A stretch of 64,000 bases of DNA from Lentisphaeria bacterium (GCA_017456805.1 JAFTIQ010000004.1:67149-131148); one strand, 5' to 3'; counted from the first letter of the stretch, positions 35,230-44,734 are shown. The notes: a model not told the origin generated them from the letters alone. A program made the numbers and translations.

Positions 35230-36414
35230 ATGGATTGGCAAAAGTATATTGACAAGTACGAAAACGAACTGAAAAACAAAGTCATCCCTTTCTGGATGGA
35301 TCACTGTGTCGATAAAGAATTCGGCGGTTATTTCACAAGTCTTGACCGGGATGGTTCTGTTTATGATACCACAAAATATATGTGGATGCAGTGGCGCATT
35401 GTTTACATGTTCGCTGAAATCTATCTTGCCGGAGATAAAAATCCGGAATATGTGAAAATCGCTGAAGAAGGTTTCGATTTCCTTTACAAGCACGGCAGAG
35501 ACGAAAACGGAATGTATTATTTTGCCATCAACCGGGAAGGTGTGCCCGCAATGGCTCCGTACAGCCTCTTTTCCGATTGCTTCGCTGCAATGGGCGGTGC
35601 AAAACTTTACAAGATCACCGGGAAACAGATTCATGCTGATGCTGCCGTTGAAGCGATGAACAACTATCTCAAACGCGCAAAATCCGGCAACAGTGCCCTT
35701 CAGTGGAATAAATCCATGGAAGGAAAAACAGCTTATCTTTCTCTCGGTCATTACATGATGATGGCAAATCTCGGTTTGATCATGAATGAATGTCTGGGCG
35801 GAAATCAGTTTGACGAAGCGATGGACACTGCTGTGGATATGGTGCTCAACAAGTTCTATTCCCCGGAATTCGGCCTTGTGTTTGAAAATATGCCTGTCAA
35901 CAGCGATAAGCCCGATCTGGAAAGCAGTATCGGACGCCAGATGAACCCCGGACACGTTCTGGAAGCAATGTGGTTCCTGCTCAATTATCTGGAAAATGTT
36001 CCCGGTTCAGAAGAAAAAATCAAAGGCATTTTGAAGATCATTTCCAATACCCTTGAATTCGGCTGGGATAAAGAATTCGGCGGAATTTATTACTTCATGG
36101 ATGCCCTCGGGAAACCCCATCTGGAACTTCAGCACAATATGAAACTCTGGTGGGTGCATAACGAAGCAACGCTCGCATGTCTTTATGCTTACAGCGTTTC
36201 CAAAGATCAGAAATTCCTTGACTGGTTTGAAAAAGTCGATTCCTGGATGTGGGCTCACTTCCCCGATCCGGAATATGGCGAATGGTATGCTTATTGCGAT
36301 CGTCAGGGGAATGTTACCCACTCCCTCAAAGGCGGAAAATGGAAAACCTTCTTCCATGTCCCCCGTTGTCTGCTCTTCGCGGTTGAGCGCATGAAAAAGA
36401 TCCAGAAAGGATAA
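35230..36414 (+). CDS. N-acylglucosamine 2-epimerase family sugar epimerase
   Basis: A 394-residue (alpha/alpha)6-barrel enzyme of the AGE superfamily, which interconverts sugars at C2 (N-acetylglucosamine/N-acetylmannosamine, glucose/mannose units or cellobiose). Landmarks include DKEFGGYFTSLDRDG near the N-terminus, RQMNPGHVLEAMWFL, and WWVHNEATLACLYAY with the catalytic histidine region. The ATG at 35230 has AAGGAG ten bases upstream and fits the start of family members; 46 upstream codons that are also open are left out. Substrate specificity is undecided. A small lipoprotein gene follows after three bases. Confidence 0.88.
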   Translation: MDWQKYIDKYENELKNKVIPFWMDHCVDKEFGGYFTSLDRDGSVYDTTKYMWMQWRIVYMFAEIYLAGDKNPEYVKIAEEGFDFLYKHGRDENGMYYFAINREGVPAMAPYSLFSDCFAAMGGAKLYKITGKQIHADAAVEAMNNYLKRAKSGNSALQWNKSMEGKTAYLSLGHYMMMANLGLIMNECLGGNQFDEAMDTAVDMVLNKFYSPEFGLVFENMPVNSDKPDLESSIGRQMNPGHVLEAMWFLLNYLENVPGSEEKIKGILKIISNTLEFGWDKEFGGIYYFMDALGKPHLELQHNMKLWWVHNEATLACLYAYSVSKDQKFLDWFEKVDSWMWAHFPDPEYGEWYAYCDRQGNVTHSLKGGKWKTFFHVPRCLLFAVERMKKIQKG

Positions 36415-36417
36415 TCA

Positions 36418-36675
36418 TTGGGTTCTTTTATCCATAAATTTTATTTGCTGGGAGCAGTTTGCTGCTGCTCCCTGCTTTGTTCCTGTGCTTCCCGTCTGAC
36501 ATATCACAGCTTCGGGCGGGAAGTGTTCTGCTGGAAAACAGAAGTTCTGCGGAAGGAGACTCGTCTTATCCGCGAAAACGGAATGGAAGGACTCCGCATG
36601 GTGTTCTGTGTCCTTCCAGCCGTTTTTGATGCGGCGACGTTTCCGTTCCTGATTTTGATTCAGCTTTATAAATAG
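36418..36675 (+). CDS. Small putative lipoprotein (YceK-like), TTG start
   Basis: An 85-residue protein starting at TTG, seven bases after an AAAGG site and three bases past the epimerase stop. The N-terminus is a lipoprotein signal with several cysteines (CCCSLLCSCAS), lipidation likely in LLCSC. The remainder, including GREVFCWKTEVLR and a hydrophobic end with LPAVFDAATFPFLILIQL, resembles small YceK/YidQ-like lipoproteins in layout. Function unknown; no ATG is available that would keep the signal peptide. Confidence 0.55.
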   Translation: MGSFIHKFYLLGAVCCCSLLCSCASRLTYHSFGREVFCWKTEVLRKETRLIRENGMEGLRMVFCVLPAVFDAATFPFLILIQLYK

Positions 36676-36682
36676 TCTTTCT

Positions 36683-37735
36683 TTACCAGATACGGATCGG
36701 CAGCCCCAAAACTTTGGAGATTTCGTTCCGTGTGGGATGATCCGGGTGGGTTCCATTCAGTTTGTTTTTGGTAAATCCGATTGCATAGCCTGTTTCTTTA
36801 TCCGCGAAACCTTCTGCACCGCAGGCACCTCCGTGACCGAACATTCTTCCGTAATTTCCTTTCGGACCGCAAAGAGCAAAACCGAGTCCGAATTTATCCC
36901 ACTGATCATAATCATTGTCTTCCGGGGCACGGCAGATCACGGTTGCTTCTTCGATTGTTTTTTCGCTGACCAGACGGATTCCATCCATTCCGTTTCCGAT
37001 CATTGATGCGTACATTTTTGCCAGAGATTCTGCGTTGATACAGCCGTTGCTGGAAGGGTTCAATCCGTTCAGAACACAGAACTCATTGTGGCTCATCCGG
37101 ACATCATCCATCATATTGGCGGAGCCGTCAATGAATGCAACATCGTTATCGAACTGCTTCTGATCGATTCCGAAGAACATGCCGTTCAGATTCAAGGGAT
37201 CAATAATTTCCTCCTGAAGAATCTGACGGAACGGTCTGCCGTCAGCAAGCTCTGCAATTCTTCCGGTCAGTACTCCGTAAGTATATGCATGATAGTGATG
37301 CATTCCGCCGATTTTATCCTGGGGGGCACTCTGTTCCAGAATACGGCAGATGGTTTCCCAATGATACCGGTCTGCCAGAGGAATGTCCGGTGTGGTATAA
37401 AGTCCGGCGCGATGAGATAACACATCCCGGATCGTCGTGGATTCTTTTCCATTGACTTCGTAGCCTTCCCAGATTTCTGAAACGGGATCATCGAAGCTGA
37501 TTTTTCCCTGATCTTTCAGGATCATCATCATTGTTGTGCAAATGCCTTTGCCGACGGAAAACACAGGGAAAAGTGTTTCAGGCGTGATCTTTTTTTTCTG
37601 ATCCGCAGCGGTATAGCCTGAAACCAGATTGCAGACAGGTTCCCCATAACGGTAAACACTTAACTGACAACCACATTCTTCTCCGGATTCCACTGATTTG
37701 TCGAGTACATCTTGAAGTTTCTTTACGAGATCCAT
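36683..37735 (-). CDS. Serine hydrolase, beta-lactamase class C/EstB-like
   Basis: A 350-residue protein of the beta-lactamase-related serine hydrolase family. FPVFSVGKGICTTMMM carries the SxxK motif with the nucleophile serine; HAYTYGVLTG holds the conserved tyrosine of the YxN motif (here YTY); and MFGHGGACGAEG is the HxG triad. There is no signal peptide, so it is likely an esterase or D-aminopeptidase-like enzyme rather than a resistance enzyme. It is the last gene of the leftward unit starting with the CDF exporter, 22 bases after the membrane protein. Confidence 0.85.
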   Translation of the reverse strand: MDLVKKLQDVLDKSVESGEECGCQLSVYRYGEPVCNLVSGYTAADQKKKITPETLFPVFSVGKGICTTMMMILKDQGKISFDDPVSEIWEGYEVNGKESTTIRDVLSHRAGLYTTPDIPLADRYHWETICRILEQSAPQDKIGGMHHYHAYTYGVLTGRIAELADGRPFRQILQEEIIDPLNLNGMFFGIDQKQFDNDVAFIDGSANMMDDVRMSHNEFCVLNGLNPSSNGCINAESLAKMYASMIGNGMDGIRLVSEKTIEEATVICRAPEDNDYDQWDKFGLGFALCGPKGNYGRMFGHGGACGAEGFADKETGYAIGFTKNKLNGTHPDHPTRNEISKVLGLPIRIW

Positions 37736-37757
37736 AGGACTCTCTCCTTTATTTTTA

Positions 37758-38957
37758 TCAAATTGTTATGATCGGTAAATTTCCCAGCTTTCCAGCCAGT
37801 TTTTCTGTATCGGAAAGCAGCTGCGGCATCCATTTTGTCCCGGCTTTGGCAAGAGGAATGTAAACACCGTCTTTCCGGACGCAGGAAAGCTGCAAGGTTT
37901 CATCATTCCGGATCGTCAGACTCAAAGCAATCAAATCCGAGCTGTTCAGAACATCCTGCCGTTTCAGTTTTGCCGGAATGGATCTGCTGCTGAAAAAACG
38001 GAACCAGTAAATCTTATTTTCTTTCCAGTCAAAGACAACGCCCCGGGGGAAAATGGTGGTCCAGATCAGCACAATGATCCCCAGTGCCGCCAGGAGAAAA
38101 TGCGGCAGCAGAGTGAGACCAAGAAATATGGAAAGCAGCATAAAAAAGAGCTGTACCAGCAGAACCATGATTGAATGTGCCGGAGGAAACAAACCATAGC
38201 GGTCTTCTTTTTCGAGACAGCCGCCGGAGATTTTTCCAATGCCGATCTTACATTCCCCGCAAATTGAAAAAATCAGTTTTTCCGATTCCTCCTGAGAGAT
38301 CCCGGCAAGATATGTTTTCAACTGTTCCGGAATATTGATTTTTTTCAAGCCGGAGAAGAATGCATAAAGGAAAAAAGGAATTCCGATAAGAATCAGGAAG
38401 ATCCCGCTGAGTTCCATCAATGCATTGGTTGACCAGAGCAGAAAAATGATTCCGATCAACCACAGCAGCCCGCCGATCAGAAGACGTCTGAGCATTACAT
38501 GTTTTCTTGCATAGATCATCCAGTAGTCCAGCCGGTTCAAATCCTGATAGAATTCCGGATGATTGCATCCGTTTTCCTTCATCAGAGCGATGAGTTCCTC
38601 CTGTTTTTTTCTGGAATACAGCCCCAGTTTCAAAAGTTTTCTTCTGCCGTTTTTCAGGAAGAGCAGGGGGACTCCCGTGGCATCCGGGGTCTGAGCCGGG
38701 GTGATGATCTTCAGCGCAATGATATCGGAATAGTCATATCGGGCAGGGAGAAGGCAAAAGGAGAAAAAGGTGATCCCTTGTTCGTCTGCCTTTGCAAAAT
38801 TGATCAGCGCGCAGATCACAAGAACGGTCAGGATGGAAAAGAAGATCACGACTTCCGGTGTTCTCCGGAAATAATATACAGATCCTGCGATAGCAAGAAC
38901 GATTGCCCCGAGGATCAGCGGAGTGGCAATAGAGCCCATAAAAAATTTATTTTTCAT
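37758..38957 (-). CDS. Multi-pass membrane protein with bPH-like domains, unknown function
   Basis: A 399-residue protein built as two similar halves. Each has two hydrophobic helices (about residues 10-50, 160-205 and 260-300) followed by a soluble segment that may adopt a bacterial PH-like fold (YDYSDIIALKIITP, and later FDWKENKIYWFRFFSS). A central CGECKIGIGKISGGC segment could bind a metal. No named family was recognised. It sits between the CDF exporter (12 bases) and the serine hydrolase in one transcription unit. Confidence 0.7.
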   Translation of the reverse strand: MKNKFFMGSIATPLILGAIVLAIAGSVYYFRRTPEVVIFFSILTVLVICALINFAKADEQGITFFSFCLLPARYDYSDIIALKIITPAQTPDATGVPLLFLKNGRRKLLKLGLYSRKKQEELIALMKENGCNHPEFYQDLNRLDYWMIYARKHVMLRRLLIGGLLWLIGIIFLLWSTNALMELSGIFLILIGIPFFLYAFFSGLKKINIPEQLKTYLAGISQEESEKLIFSICGECKIGIGKISGGCLEKEDRYGLFPPAHSIMVLLVQLFFMLLSIFLGLTLLPHFLLAALGIIVLIWTTIFPRGVVFDWKENKIYWFRFFSSRSIPAKLKRQDVLNSSDLIALSLTIRNDETLQLSCVRKDGVYIPLAKAGTKWMPQLLSDTEKLAGKLGNLPIITI

Positions 38958-38969
38958 AGAAGTCCCTTA

Positions 38970-40139
38970 TCAGTTGAATGAGTGGATGAATTCGATTTGG
39001 AGAATCGGTTCCGGAAGATATTCCTTCATGGCAAGAGTCAGCTTCTCATGAATTTCTTTATTGGTAAGTGTATAGCTGCGGGGGATCAGAAGGTGAAACG
39101 AAAAGACCGTTTGGTCATCATTTTTTCTCAGCCGGAAATCATGCACTTTGAATTTCGGATCAAGCTCAGCCGTCTTATTTTCCAATCTGACCCGCCACTC
39201 TTTGACTTCGGGATCGCTGGGATTATAGGGATCACAATGCAGCAGCAGATGAACCGGCATATTTTTTCCGATTTCCACCTCAGCAGCTTCCAGCATGTCG
39301 TGAACCTGAAGGATATCTTCTTTCAGATCCACCTCAGCATGAGCTGTTGCAAAATATTGATTCGGACCGTAGTTGTGCATAATGACATCATGGACTCCGC
39401 GGATTCCGCGGCATTGCAGAAGTTTTGTCCGCAATTCTTCCACAAGTTCGGCACTGGGCGGTTCTCCAAGAAGCGGATTGCTCGTTTCCCGCAGAACTTT
39501 GACTCCGCTGAACAGAACCAGAAGTGCAACAACCGTTCCGGCACAGCCGTCAACAGGAAATGTGGTGTATTCGGCGGCAACCGCAGCGGCAATCACAACA
39601 CTTGTGCAGATGGTGTCGCTCAAACTGTCAACAGCCGCCGCTTTGATCGTATCGGAATGGATCTTCTTTCCGATGTGCCGATAGAAGAAAAACAACCAGA
39701 TTTTGAACAGAAGGGAACCGGCAATCAGCCAAATCAGGAGCTGATTCATTTTGATCTCATCCGGGGAGAAGATCTTCAGAATGGATTCTTTCAGAAAATC
39801 AAGCCCCACCGCAATGATGATGATTGAAACAATGACCCCGGCGACATATTCAATTCTTCCGTGCCCGAACGGATGCCCGCTGTCAGCCGGTTTTGAGGAT
39901 AATTTGAACCCGAAAACCGTCACAACTCCGCTTCCCGCATCTGAAAGATTGTTGACTGCATCTGCTGCGATCGCCACACTCCCGGAGAGGATTCCGACAG
40001 TGAGTTTCAATACAAACAGAAGAATATTTACGGCAATTCCCACATATCCGCTGAAAATGCCGTATGCGGCTCTGACATTCGGCTTCTCCGGCTGTTCATA
40101 TCCGGGAACAAAAAGTTTGATCAGTAACTTGGTCAGCAT
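38970..40139 (-). CDS. Cation diffusion facilitator (CDF) metal exporter
   Basis: A 389-residue CDF protein with six transmembrane helices and a C-terminal cytoplasmic domain. Helix 2 carries AIAADAVNNLSDAG, with the conserved Asp-x3-Asp zinc-site pattern, then GHPFGHGRIEYVAG. Helix 5 has AAAVDSLSDTICTS. These are the paired metal-site aspartates of zinc/iron/manganese exporters. The ATG at 40139 is preceded by GAGGAA; an extension of 30 codons upstream is not used. It heads the leftward unit from promoter 40218-40246. Confidence 0.9.
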   Translation of the reverse strand: MLTKLLIKLFVPGYEQPEKPNVRAAYGIFSGYVGIAVNILLFVLKLTVGILSGSVAIAADAVNNLSDAGSGVVTVFGFKLSSKPADSGHPFGHGRIEYVAGVIVSIIIIAVGLDFLKESILKIFSPDEIKMNQLLIWLIAGSLLFKIWLFFFYRHIGKKIHSDTIKAAAVDSLSDTICTSVVIAAAVAAEYTTFPVDGCAGTVVALLVLFSGVKVLRETSNPLLGEPPSAELVEELRTKLLQCRGIRGVHDVIMHNYGPNQYFATAHAEVDLKEDILQVHDMLEAAEVEIGKNMPVHLLLHCDPYNPSDPEVKEWRVRLENKTAELDPKFKVHDFRLRKNDDQTVFSFHLLIPRSYTLTNKEIHEKLTLAMKEYLPEPILQIEFIHSFN

Positions 40140-40217
40140 ATTTTCCTCAAAACCCTTTTCCTGCGGAATCTGAAAAATACCGCAGGGAGTGTTTATTCTT
40201 TCTCGAAACAATCTGGA

Positions 40218-40246
40218 AATATACATCATTTCTGCTGTTTTTTCAA
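40218..40246 (-). promoter_or_regulatory. Promoter of the CDF exporter unit
   Basis: Minus-strand TTGAAA (40241-40246), 17-base spacer, TATATT (40218-40223). The 12-mer AAGCCGCGCTTG overlapping the -35 element is shared with the sigma-unit promoter. Confidence 0.65.
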
Positions 40247-40307
40247 GCGCGGCTTAGAACCGATATTTCCAAAAACTTGCTTTTTTTTGTTGGGAATTTA
40301 TTTGAAA

Positions 40308-40335
40308 TTGATGATTCCAGGAATTAGATTATTAT
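40308..40335 (+). promoter_or_regulatory. Possible promoter of the M20 amidohydrolase gene
   Basis: TTGATG (40308-40313), 16-base spacer, TATTAT (40330-40335), 29 bases before the ATG. A moderate match. Confidence 0.4.
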
Positions 40336-40364
40336 TATCAGAATAAAGAAAGGAATATTCAAAA

Positions 40365-41675
40365 ATGAATCAGAAAGAAGCTTTATCAGCTGTTAAAAAT
40401 ACCGTGGAACAATATTCTCAGCAAATCCTTGAAGTCGGGGAGCATGTCTGGAAAAATCCGGAACCGGGATACCGGGAAGAAAAAACGTCAGCTTACCTTG
40501 CGGAAAAAATGGAATCTCTCGGGCTGTCCGTCAAACGGAATTTGGCTGTGACCGGATTCCGTGCCGATATCGATACCGGAAAGCCGGGACCGACACTTGC
40601 AATTCTCGGAGAACTGGATTCTCTGATCCTGCCGAATCATCCCGAATGTGATCCCCGGACCGGTGCGGTTCATGCTTGCGGGCATAATGCAAGCTGCGCC
40701 TCTCTTTACGGAACAGCAGTCAGTTTGCTGAAATCCGGTGTGCTGGAATCCATGTGCGGGAAAATCGCGTTGATTGCAACTCCCGCAGAGGAAGGCATTG
40801 AAATGGATTACCGGAAATCTCTGATCCAGCAGGGAAAGATCGGCTCCATTGCAGGGAAATCCCAGCTGATCCGGGAAGGCGTGTTCGATGATGTGGATCT
40901 CTCCTATATGCACCATCTCAGTTCAAAATATGGATATAACGACCACAATGGATGCGTCAACAAAAAAATTACCTTCCACGGAAAAAGCTGTCATGCCGCC
41001 CGACCTCATGATGGTGCAAATGCCCTGAATGCGGCAACGCTTGCCCTGAATGCAATCGCCATGCTCCGGGAATCTTACAGCTGCGATCCCTATATCAGAA
41101 TCCACGGGATCATTACCAACGGCGGCGACACTGTGAACATTATTCCCGATGAAGTAACCATGGATTATATGCTTCGAGCCCCCTCTCTGGAGAAGATTCT
41201 GAACCTGAATGACCGGTTTGACCGTGCGGTTCTTTATGCTGCAAAGGCTGCTGAATGTGAAGCAACAGTGGAAACACTCAACGGTTATATGCCTTTGCTG
41301 GATGATCCGGATCTGGGAGAAATGCTCGGAAAAACCGCAGAAGAACTCTTCCCCGGAATCAAATATGATTACAATTCCATCTTTTATGCCAGCTGCACCG
41401 ATATGGGAGATATCGCAACTGTGCTCCCCGCGGTTCACGGGTATACCCCCGGCTGCTGTGGAACAGGACACGGAACCGATTTCGGAATCGCTGATCCCAA
41501 AGCGGCATATCTTGACAGTTCTTTGCTCAGCGGATCTCTGGCGGTCAAGCTGCTCTTCGGTGATGCCGCACCAGCTGTGAAAATTGCGGCAAAGAAGAAA
41601 AATCTCCTTCCGATCCCGGAATATATCAAAATCATCGACAAAATCAACAAAACATTGTCAAGCAAGGAGTTGTAA
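40365..41675 (+). CDS. M20-family amidohydrolase (AbgB/IAA-amino-acid hydrolase type)
   Basis: A 436-residue metallopeptidase-like hydrolase. VHACGHNASCASLYGTA carries the first metal ligands, ATPAEEG the catalytic glutamate pair, and CCGTGHGTDFG near the C-terminus a late metal histidine. KITFHGKSCHAARPHDGANALNAA is the M20 dimerisation-domain motif. It likely cleaves an acyl- or aminobenzoyl-type amide; the substrate is unknown. No signal peptide. The phosphoesterase/TIM fusion starts two bases after its stop, so the two are coupled. Confidence 0.88.
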   Translation: MNQKEALSAVKNTVEQYSQQILEVGEHVWKNPEPGYREEKTSAYLAEKMESLGLSVKRNLAVTGFRADIDTGKPGPTLAILGELDSLILPNHPECDPRTGAVHACGHNASCASLYGTAVSLLKSGVLESMCGKIALIATPAEEGIEMDYRKSLIQQGKIGSIAGKSQLIREGVFDDVDLSYMHHLSSKYGYNDHNGCVNKKITFHGKSCHAARPHDGANALNAATLALNAIAMLRESYSCDPYIRIHGIITNGGDTVNIIPDEVTMDYMLRAPSLEKILNLNDRFDRAVLYAAKAAECEATVETLNGYMPLLDDPDLGEMLGKTAEELFPGIKYDYNSIFYASCTDMGDIATVLPAVHGYTPGCCGTGHGTDFGIADPKAAYLDSSLLSGSLAVKLLFGDAAPAVKIAAKKKNLLPIPEYIKIIDKINKTLSSKEL

Positions 41676-41676
41676 T

Positions 41677-43143
41677 GTGAAAGCAGCGGTTATTGCAGAC
41701 TTGCATTTGACGGATAATCCGGCATCTGTCAAGCTGTCTGTTCTGGATTGGGCATTGGAAAGAATCGCTGATCTGAAGGTGGACTGCCTGATCGGGATCG
41801 GCGATTTGACTGCCACTGGGACCGCCGTACAGACAAATTATCTGATGTCGCGGATCCGGAAATGCGGGATACCGTTCTTTGCTGTTCCGGGGAATGCTGA
41901 GCTCCGAAGCCGGGAGCAGGGGGAAGCCGCTCAAACGCTTCCGCCGCCGGAAGATTTTCCAGTGCTGCTCATCGATTCTTCCCGGGATTGTCCGGCAGAA
42001 AACGATCTGTATCGTCTGGCAGAACTTCCGGAGAATGCCCGAAAACTGCTTGCAACACATTGTCCGCCGCAATATTGGAAAAACGGAAAAGAGATTTTTG
42101 AATCAGCCTGCCGGAGAAATGCTGTGTCCCGTGTGATCGCCGGACATCTTCATGATGACCGCCCCGGATGTATGCGCGGTCTGGATCCGGATAAGGCTTC
42201 CGGCGGCCCACCGATGTTCTCTGTCGTTGAGCAAAAAAACGATGGCTCCTGGCTGAAACTGGATCATGTCATGCCCGGGGTCGATCCCGGTGACTGGACC
42301 AAAGAGGAAAAGTCAATGTTTCTGGATTTCCTTGGTGTGGCTGCCCTCCGGGAACCGATCGAAACGCTGGAAGCTGCTGCCCGGCTGAATATTCCGGTCG
42401 TGGAGCTTCGTTTCGGATATCCTCTGGATTATACCGATGACATGGATTCCGCACTGAAAATATGGCGTTCCAATGGAGGAAAAATCCTCTCAGTTCATCT
42501 TCCGGAGGTGAAACCGGATGATACAGAGGCTCTTGATATGGTCACAAAATCGGCTGAATTTTCTTTGCGTGCCGGATGCGACCGTGTTACGATCCATGTG
42601 CCCCGGATTACTGCCTCGGAATATCCTGGCCGGAAAGATGAAATCGTAAAACTGTATCTCAAGCTTCTGGAACCACTTCTGAATCAGAAGATAGAGATCG
42701 GAATAGAAAATCTTCATACAAGCAAAGGGAAAACTGCTGATGAAGAGCGGAATTTCGGTTGTACTCCGTTAGAATGCCGGGATTTTATTACAGCATTGAG
42801 AACAGCTTCCGGATCGGATTTATTCGGATTGCATTTGGATCTCGGACATGCCAGAAACAATGCCCCGTTTTCCGCGGTTTGGAACGTCAGCGATTATTTC
42901 AATGTGCCGGGTCTGCCGATCAATGGTTATCATATTCATCAGGTGAAAGTGTTGGAAGACGGTACAATGCAGAATCATGCTCCAATGACTGATTTTTATG
43001 GAAAATTGATTTCCATGAGCAGCTTTTTTCTTGCGTATAGACAGAGAGTACTTTCTCCCGGGATTCCTATGATTCTGGAAATCAATCTTCCGGGGGGCGG
43101 GATCCTTTCCTGGAAAAAATTCTCCTCTGAAATGTCCTGTTAG
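41677..43143 (+). CDS. Calcineurin-like phosphoesterase fused to a TIM-barrel domain
   Basis: A 488-residue two-domain protein. The GTG start at 41677 has AAGGAG seven bases upstream. Residues 1-200 are a metallophosphoesterase: VIADLHL, GIGDLT, ATHCPPQ and AGHLHDD are the metal motifs, but the normal GNH motif reads GNAE, so one ligand is replaced by alanine. Residues about 220-488 resemble xylose-isomerase/AP-endonuclease-2 barrels (VVELRFGYPLDY, VTIHVPRI, IGIENLHTS, GLHLDLGHARNN). The combination suggests a nucleotide or sugar-phosphate enzyme, but no function is established. Confidence 0.78.
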   Translation: MKAAVIADLHLTDNPASVKLSVLDWALERIADLKVDCLIGIGDLTATGTAVQTNYLMSRIRKCGIPFFAVPGNAELRSREQGEAAQTLPPPEDFPVLLIDSSRDCPAENDLYRLAELPENARKLLATHCPPQYWKNGKEIFESACRRNAVSRVIAGHLHDDRPGCMRGLDPDKASGGPPMFSVVEQKNDGSWLKLDHVMPGVDPGDWTKEEKSMFLDFLGVAALREPIETLEAAARLNIPVVELRFGYPLDYTDDMDSALKIWRSNGGKILSVHLPEVKPDDTEALDMVTKSAEFSLRAGCDRVTIHVPRITASEYPGRKDEIVKLYLKLLEPLLNQKIEIGIENLHTSKGKTADEERNFGCTPLECRDFITALRTASGSDLFGLHLDLGHARNNAPFSAVWNVSDYFNVPGLPINGYHIHQVKVLEDGTMQNHAPMTDFYGKLISMSSFFLAYRQRVLSPGIPMILEINLPGGGILSWKKFSSEMSC

Positions 43144-43155
43144 AGTTTCAGTAAT

Positions 43156-43184
43156 TTGAAAAAACAAGGAAGCTCGTGTATATT
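43156..43184 (+). promoter_or_regulatory. Promoter of the HAD phosphatase gene
   Basis: TTGAAA (43156-43161), 17-base spacer, TATATT (43179-43184) with the GTG extension. Start codon follows 40 bases later. Confidence 0.68.
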
Positions 43185-43224
43185 ACCTGATCAGGCAGTA
43201 ATGAACGGAAGAGAAAGGTGGTTT

Positions 43225-43872
43225 ATGCTGAAACTGGTTGCATTTGATTTTGATGGCACGCTGGCTGACAGCGTGGATTTTTGTCTGGCTGTTTATCTCT
43301 CTGTCTTTCAGAAATTTATGGGGGAGAAAGCTCCGGACCGGGAACAGATCTATCAAACGTTCGGCATGAATGAGCCCGGAGTGATCCGGCATTTTCTCGG
43401 AGATGCAAGCCCCGAAGCAGAACAGGAATTCTACCGGCTGCACCGTCAGCTCCATGCAGAAATGTGCCCCGAACCTTATCCCGGAATCCTTCCGTTCCTG
43501 GATTTTCTGAAAGAAAAAGGAATTCAGTTGACGATCCTGACCGGAAGAGCAGAAACAACATGTCAGATCTCTATGGAATGTCTCAATATGGGACACTATT
43601 TTTCCAGATATCAGTACGGTTCTCCTGTAAAAAATGACAAGTGTGCACAGTTGTTGAAACTGATGGAAGAAACCGGGCTTACCCGGGATGAAATCGTTTA
43701 TGTCGGGGATGCTGTATCTGATGCGGAGGCATGCAAAGCCGCGAACGTGACTTGTCTTTCCGCTGCGTGGGCAAAAACTGCCCGGATCGGAGAGTTGGAA
43801 CGGATTAATTCCGGTTTGATATTCCGCTCTGTGGAAGAAATGCAGAATTATATTTCAGAACATTTGCTTTGA
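43225..43872 (+). CDS. HAD-superfamily phosphatase (phosphoglycolate-phosphatase-like)
   Basis: A 215-residue HAD hydrolase. Motif I is FDFDGTLADS (residues 7-16) with both catalytic aspartates; motif II is LTGRAE; motif IV is VGDAVSDAEACKAA. A helical cap lies between motifs I and II. It resembles Gph and PpaX. The ATG at 43225 is used because AAAGG lies seven bases upstream and the preceding codons fall inside the promoter. The substrate is undetermined. Confidence 0.87.
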   Translation: MLKLVAFDFDGTLADSVDFCLAVYLSVFQKFMGEKAPDREQIYQTFGMNEPGVIRHFLGDASPEAEQEFYRLHRQLHAEMCPEPYPGILPFLDFLKEKGIQLTILTGRAETTCQISMECLNMGHYFSRYQYGSPVKNDKCAQLLKLMEETGLTRDEIVYVGDAVSDAEACKAANVTCLSAAWAKTARIGELERINSGLIFRSVEEMQNYISEHLL

Positions 43873-43896
43873 GTCTTGAAATTATCTCTTTTGAGC

Positions 43897-43926
43897 AAAA
43901 AAAAGAGGGAGCCCCACAACTCCCTC
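43897..43926 (-). terminator. Rho-independent terminator of the SIMPL gene
   Basis: 7-bp stem GAGGGAG/CTCCCTC (43905-43926) with an 8-base loop. On the minus strand it is followed by eight U residues (43897-43904). Confidence 0.85.
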
Positions 43927-43939
43927 TGAGAAACCGATA

Positions 43940-44674
43940 TTACTCAACCTTGAATTCCAGTGTAACGACTGCTTTCACTTCCTTCATGATTGTTGTTTTA
44001 TCATATTCACCATAGCTGCTGATATCGCTGGAGGCAGGAGCGGTGATTTGGAACACTCCCTGAGAAGCATCGATAAGATCCCCGACTCTTCCTTTTGAGT
44101 TGGAGGCCAGAACGTTTGCCCGGGCTGTTGCGTTGATGGTTGCTTCTTTCAGCAGTTCCATTTTATATTTGTCAAGATCCAGAATGACGTAGGAGGGACT
44201 GAAAGAAGTGAATCCGAATCCTTCTTTGATCAAAGAGGTTGATTCTCTGCTGAGCCGTTCAACGACATGAACCTTTGAAGAGGCAACCTTGAACGTCTGG
44301 GAAATACTGTAATGGGAAAATTCCTGAGATCTGTTTCCCTGAGCATCAGTAATCGTTTTGAAAACAGCTTCGGAATAAATTCTTCCGAAAGAGATTTCTT
44401 CGATTTTGAGTCCGGATTTGATGAGGTAGATTTTTACTTTGTTCTGAACATTTTCCAGTTTTTTGAGAGCTGTCGCCTGATTTTTGTCGGTAACAGAGAA
44501 ATTGCCGCTCCAATGGGCAAAATCAGACTCCACTAACCGCATGGCAGATCCTTTTACACGGATACTGTTATTTTTAGAAACTTTAACAGCCGCCTGTCCG
44601 ATGATGTAGGCGGAAAGAGCCAGCCCGAATGCCAGGGTCGCACCGAGTAAAAACATAGCACATTTGTTTTGCAT
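43940..44674 (-). CDS. SIMPL-domain (DUF541) periplasmic protein
   Basis: A 244-residue protein with an uncleaved or late-cleaved signal anchor (CAMFLLGATLAFGLALSAYIIG) followed by the SIMPL/DUF541 fold. SIRVKGSAMRLVESDFAHWSGNFSV and LKEATINATARANVLASNSKGRVGDLIDASQGVFQIT are the family signatures. Such proteins are periplasmic oligomers of uncertain role. Three starts are possible (44734, 44695, 44674). The most distal lies upstream of the predicted transcript start; the ATG at 44674 has AAAGGA about 12 bases upstream and keeps the signal at the N-terminus. Confidence 0.82.
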   Translation of the reverse strand: MQNKCAMFLLGATLAFGLALSAYIIGQAAVKVSKNNSIRVKGSAMRLVESDFAHWSGNFSVTDKNQATALKKLENVQNKVKIYLIKSGLKIEEISFGRIYSEAVFKTITDAQGNRSQEFSHYSISQTFKVASSKVHVVERLSRESTSLIKEGFGFTSFSPSYVILDLDKYKMELLKEATINATARANVLASNSKGRVGDLIDASQGVFQITAPASSDISSYGEYDKTTIMKEVKAVVTLEFKVE

Positions 44675-44734
44675 AATGATTTTTTTTCCTTTCATTTTTT
44701 TTGATGATTTTAAAGATTTTTTTGTGGGGGTCAT

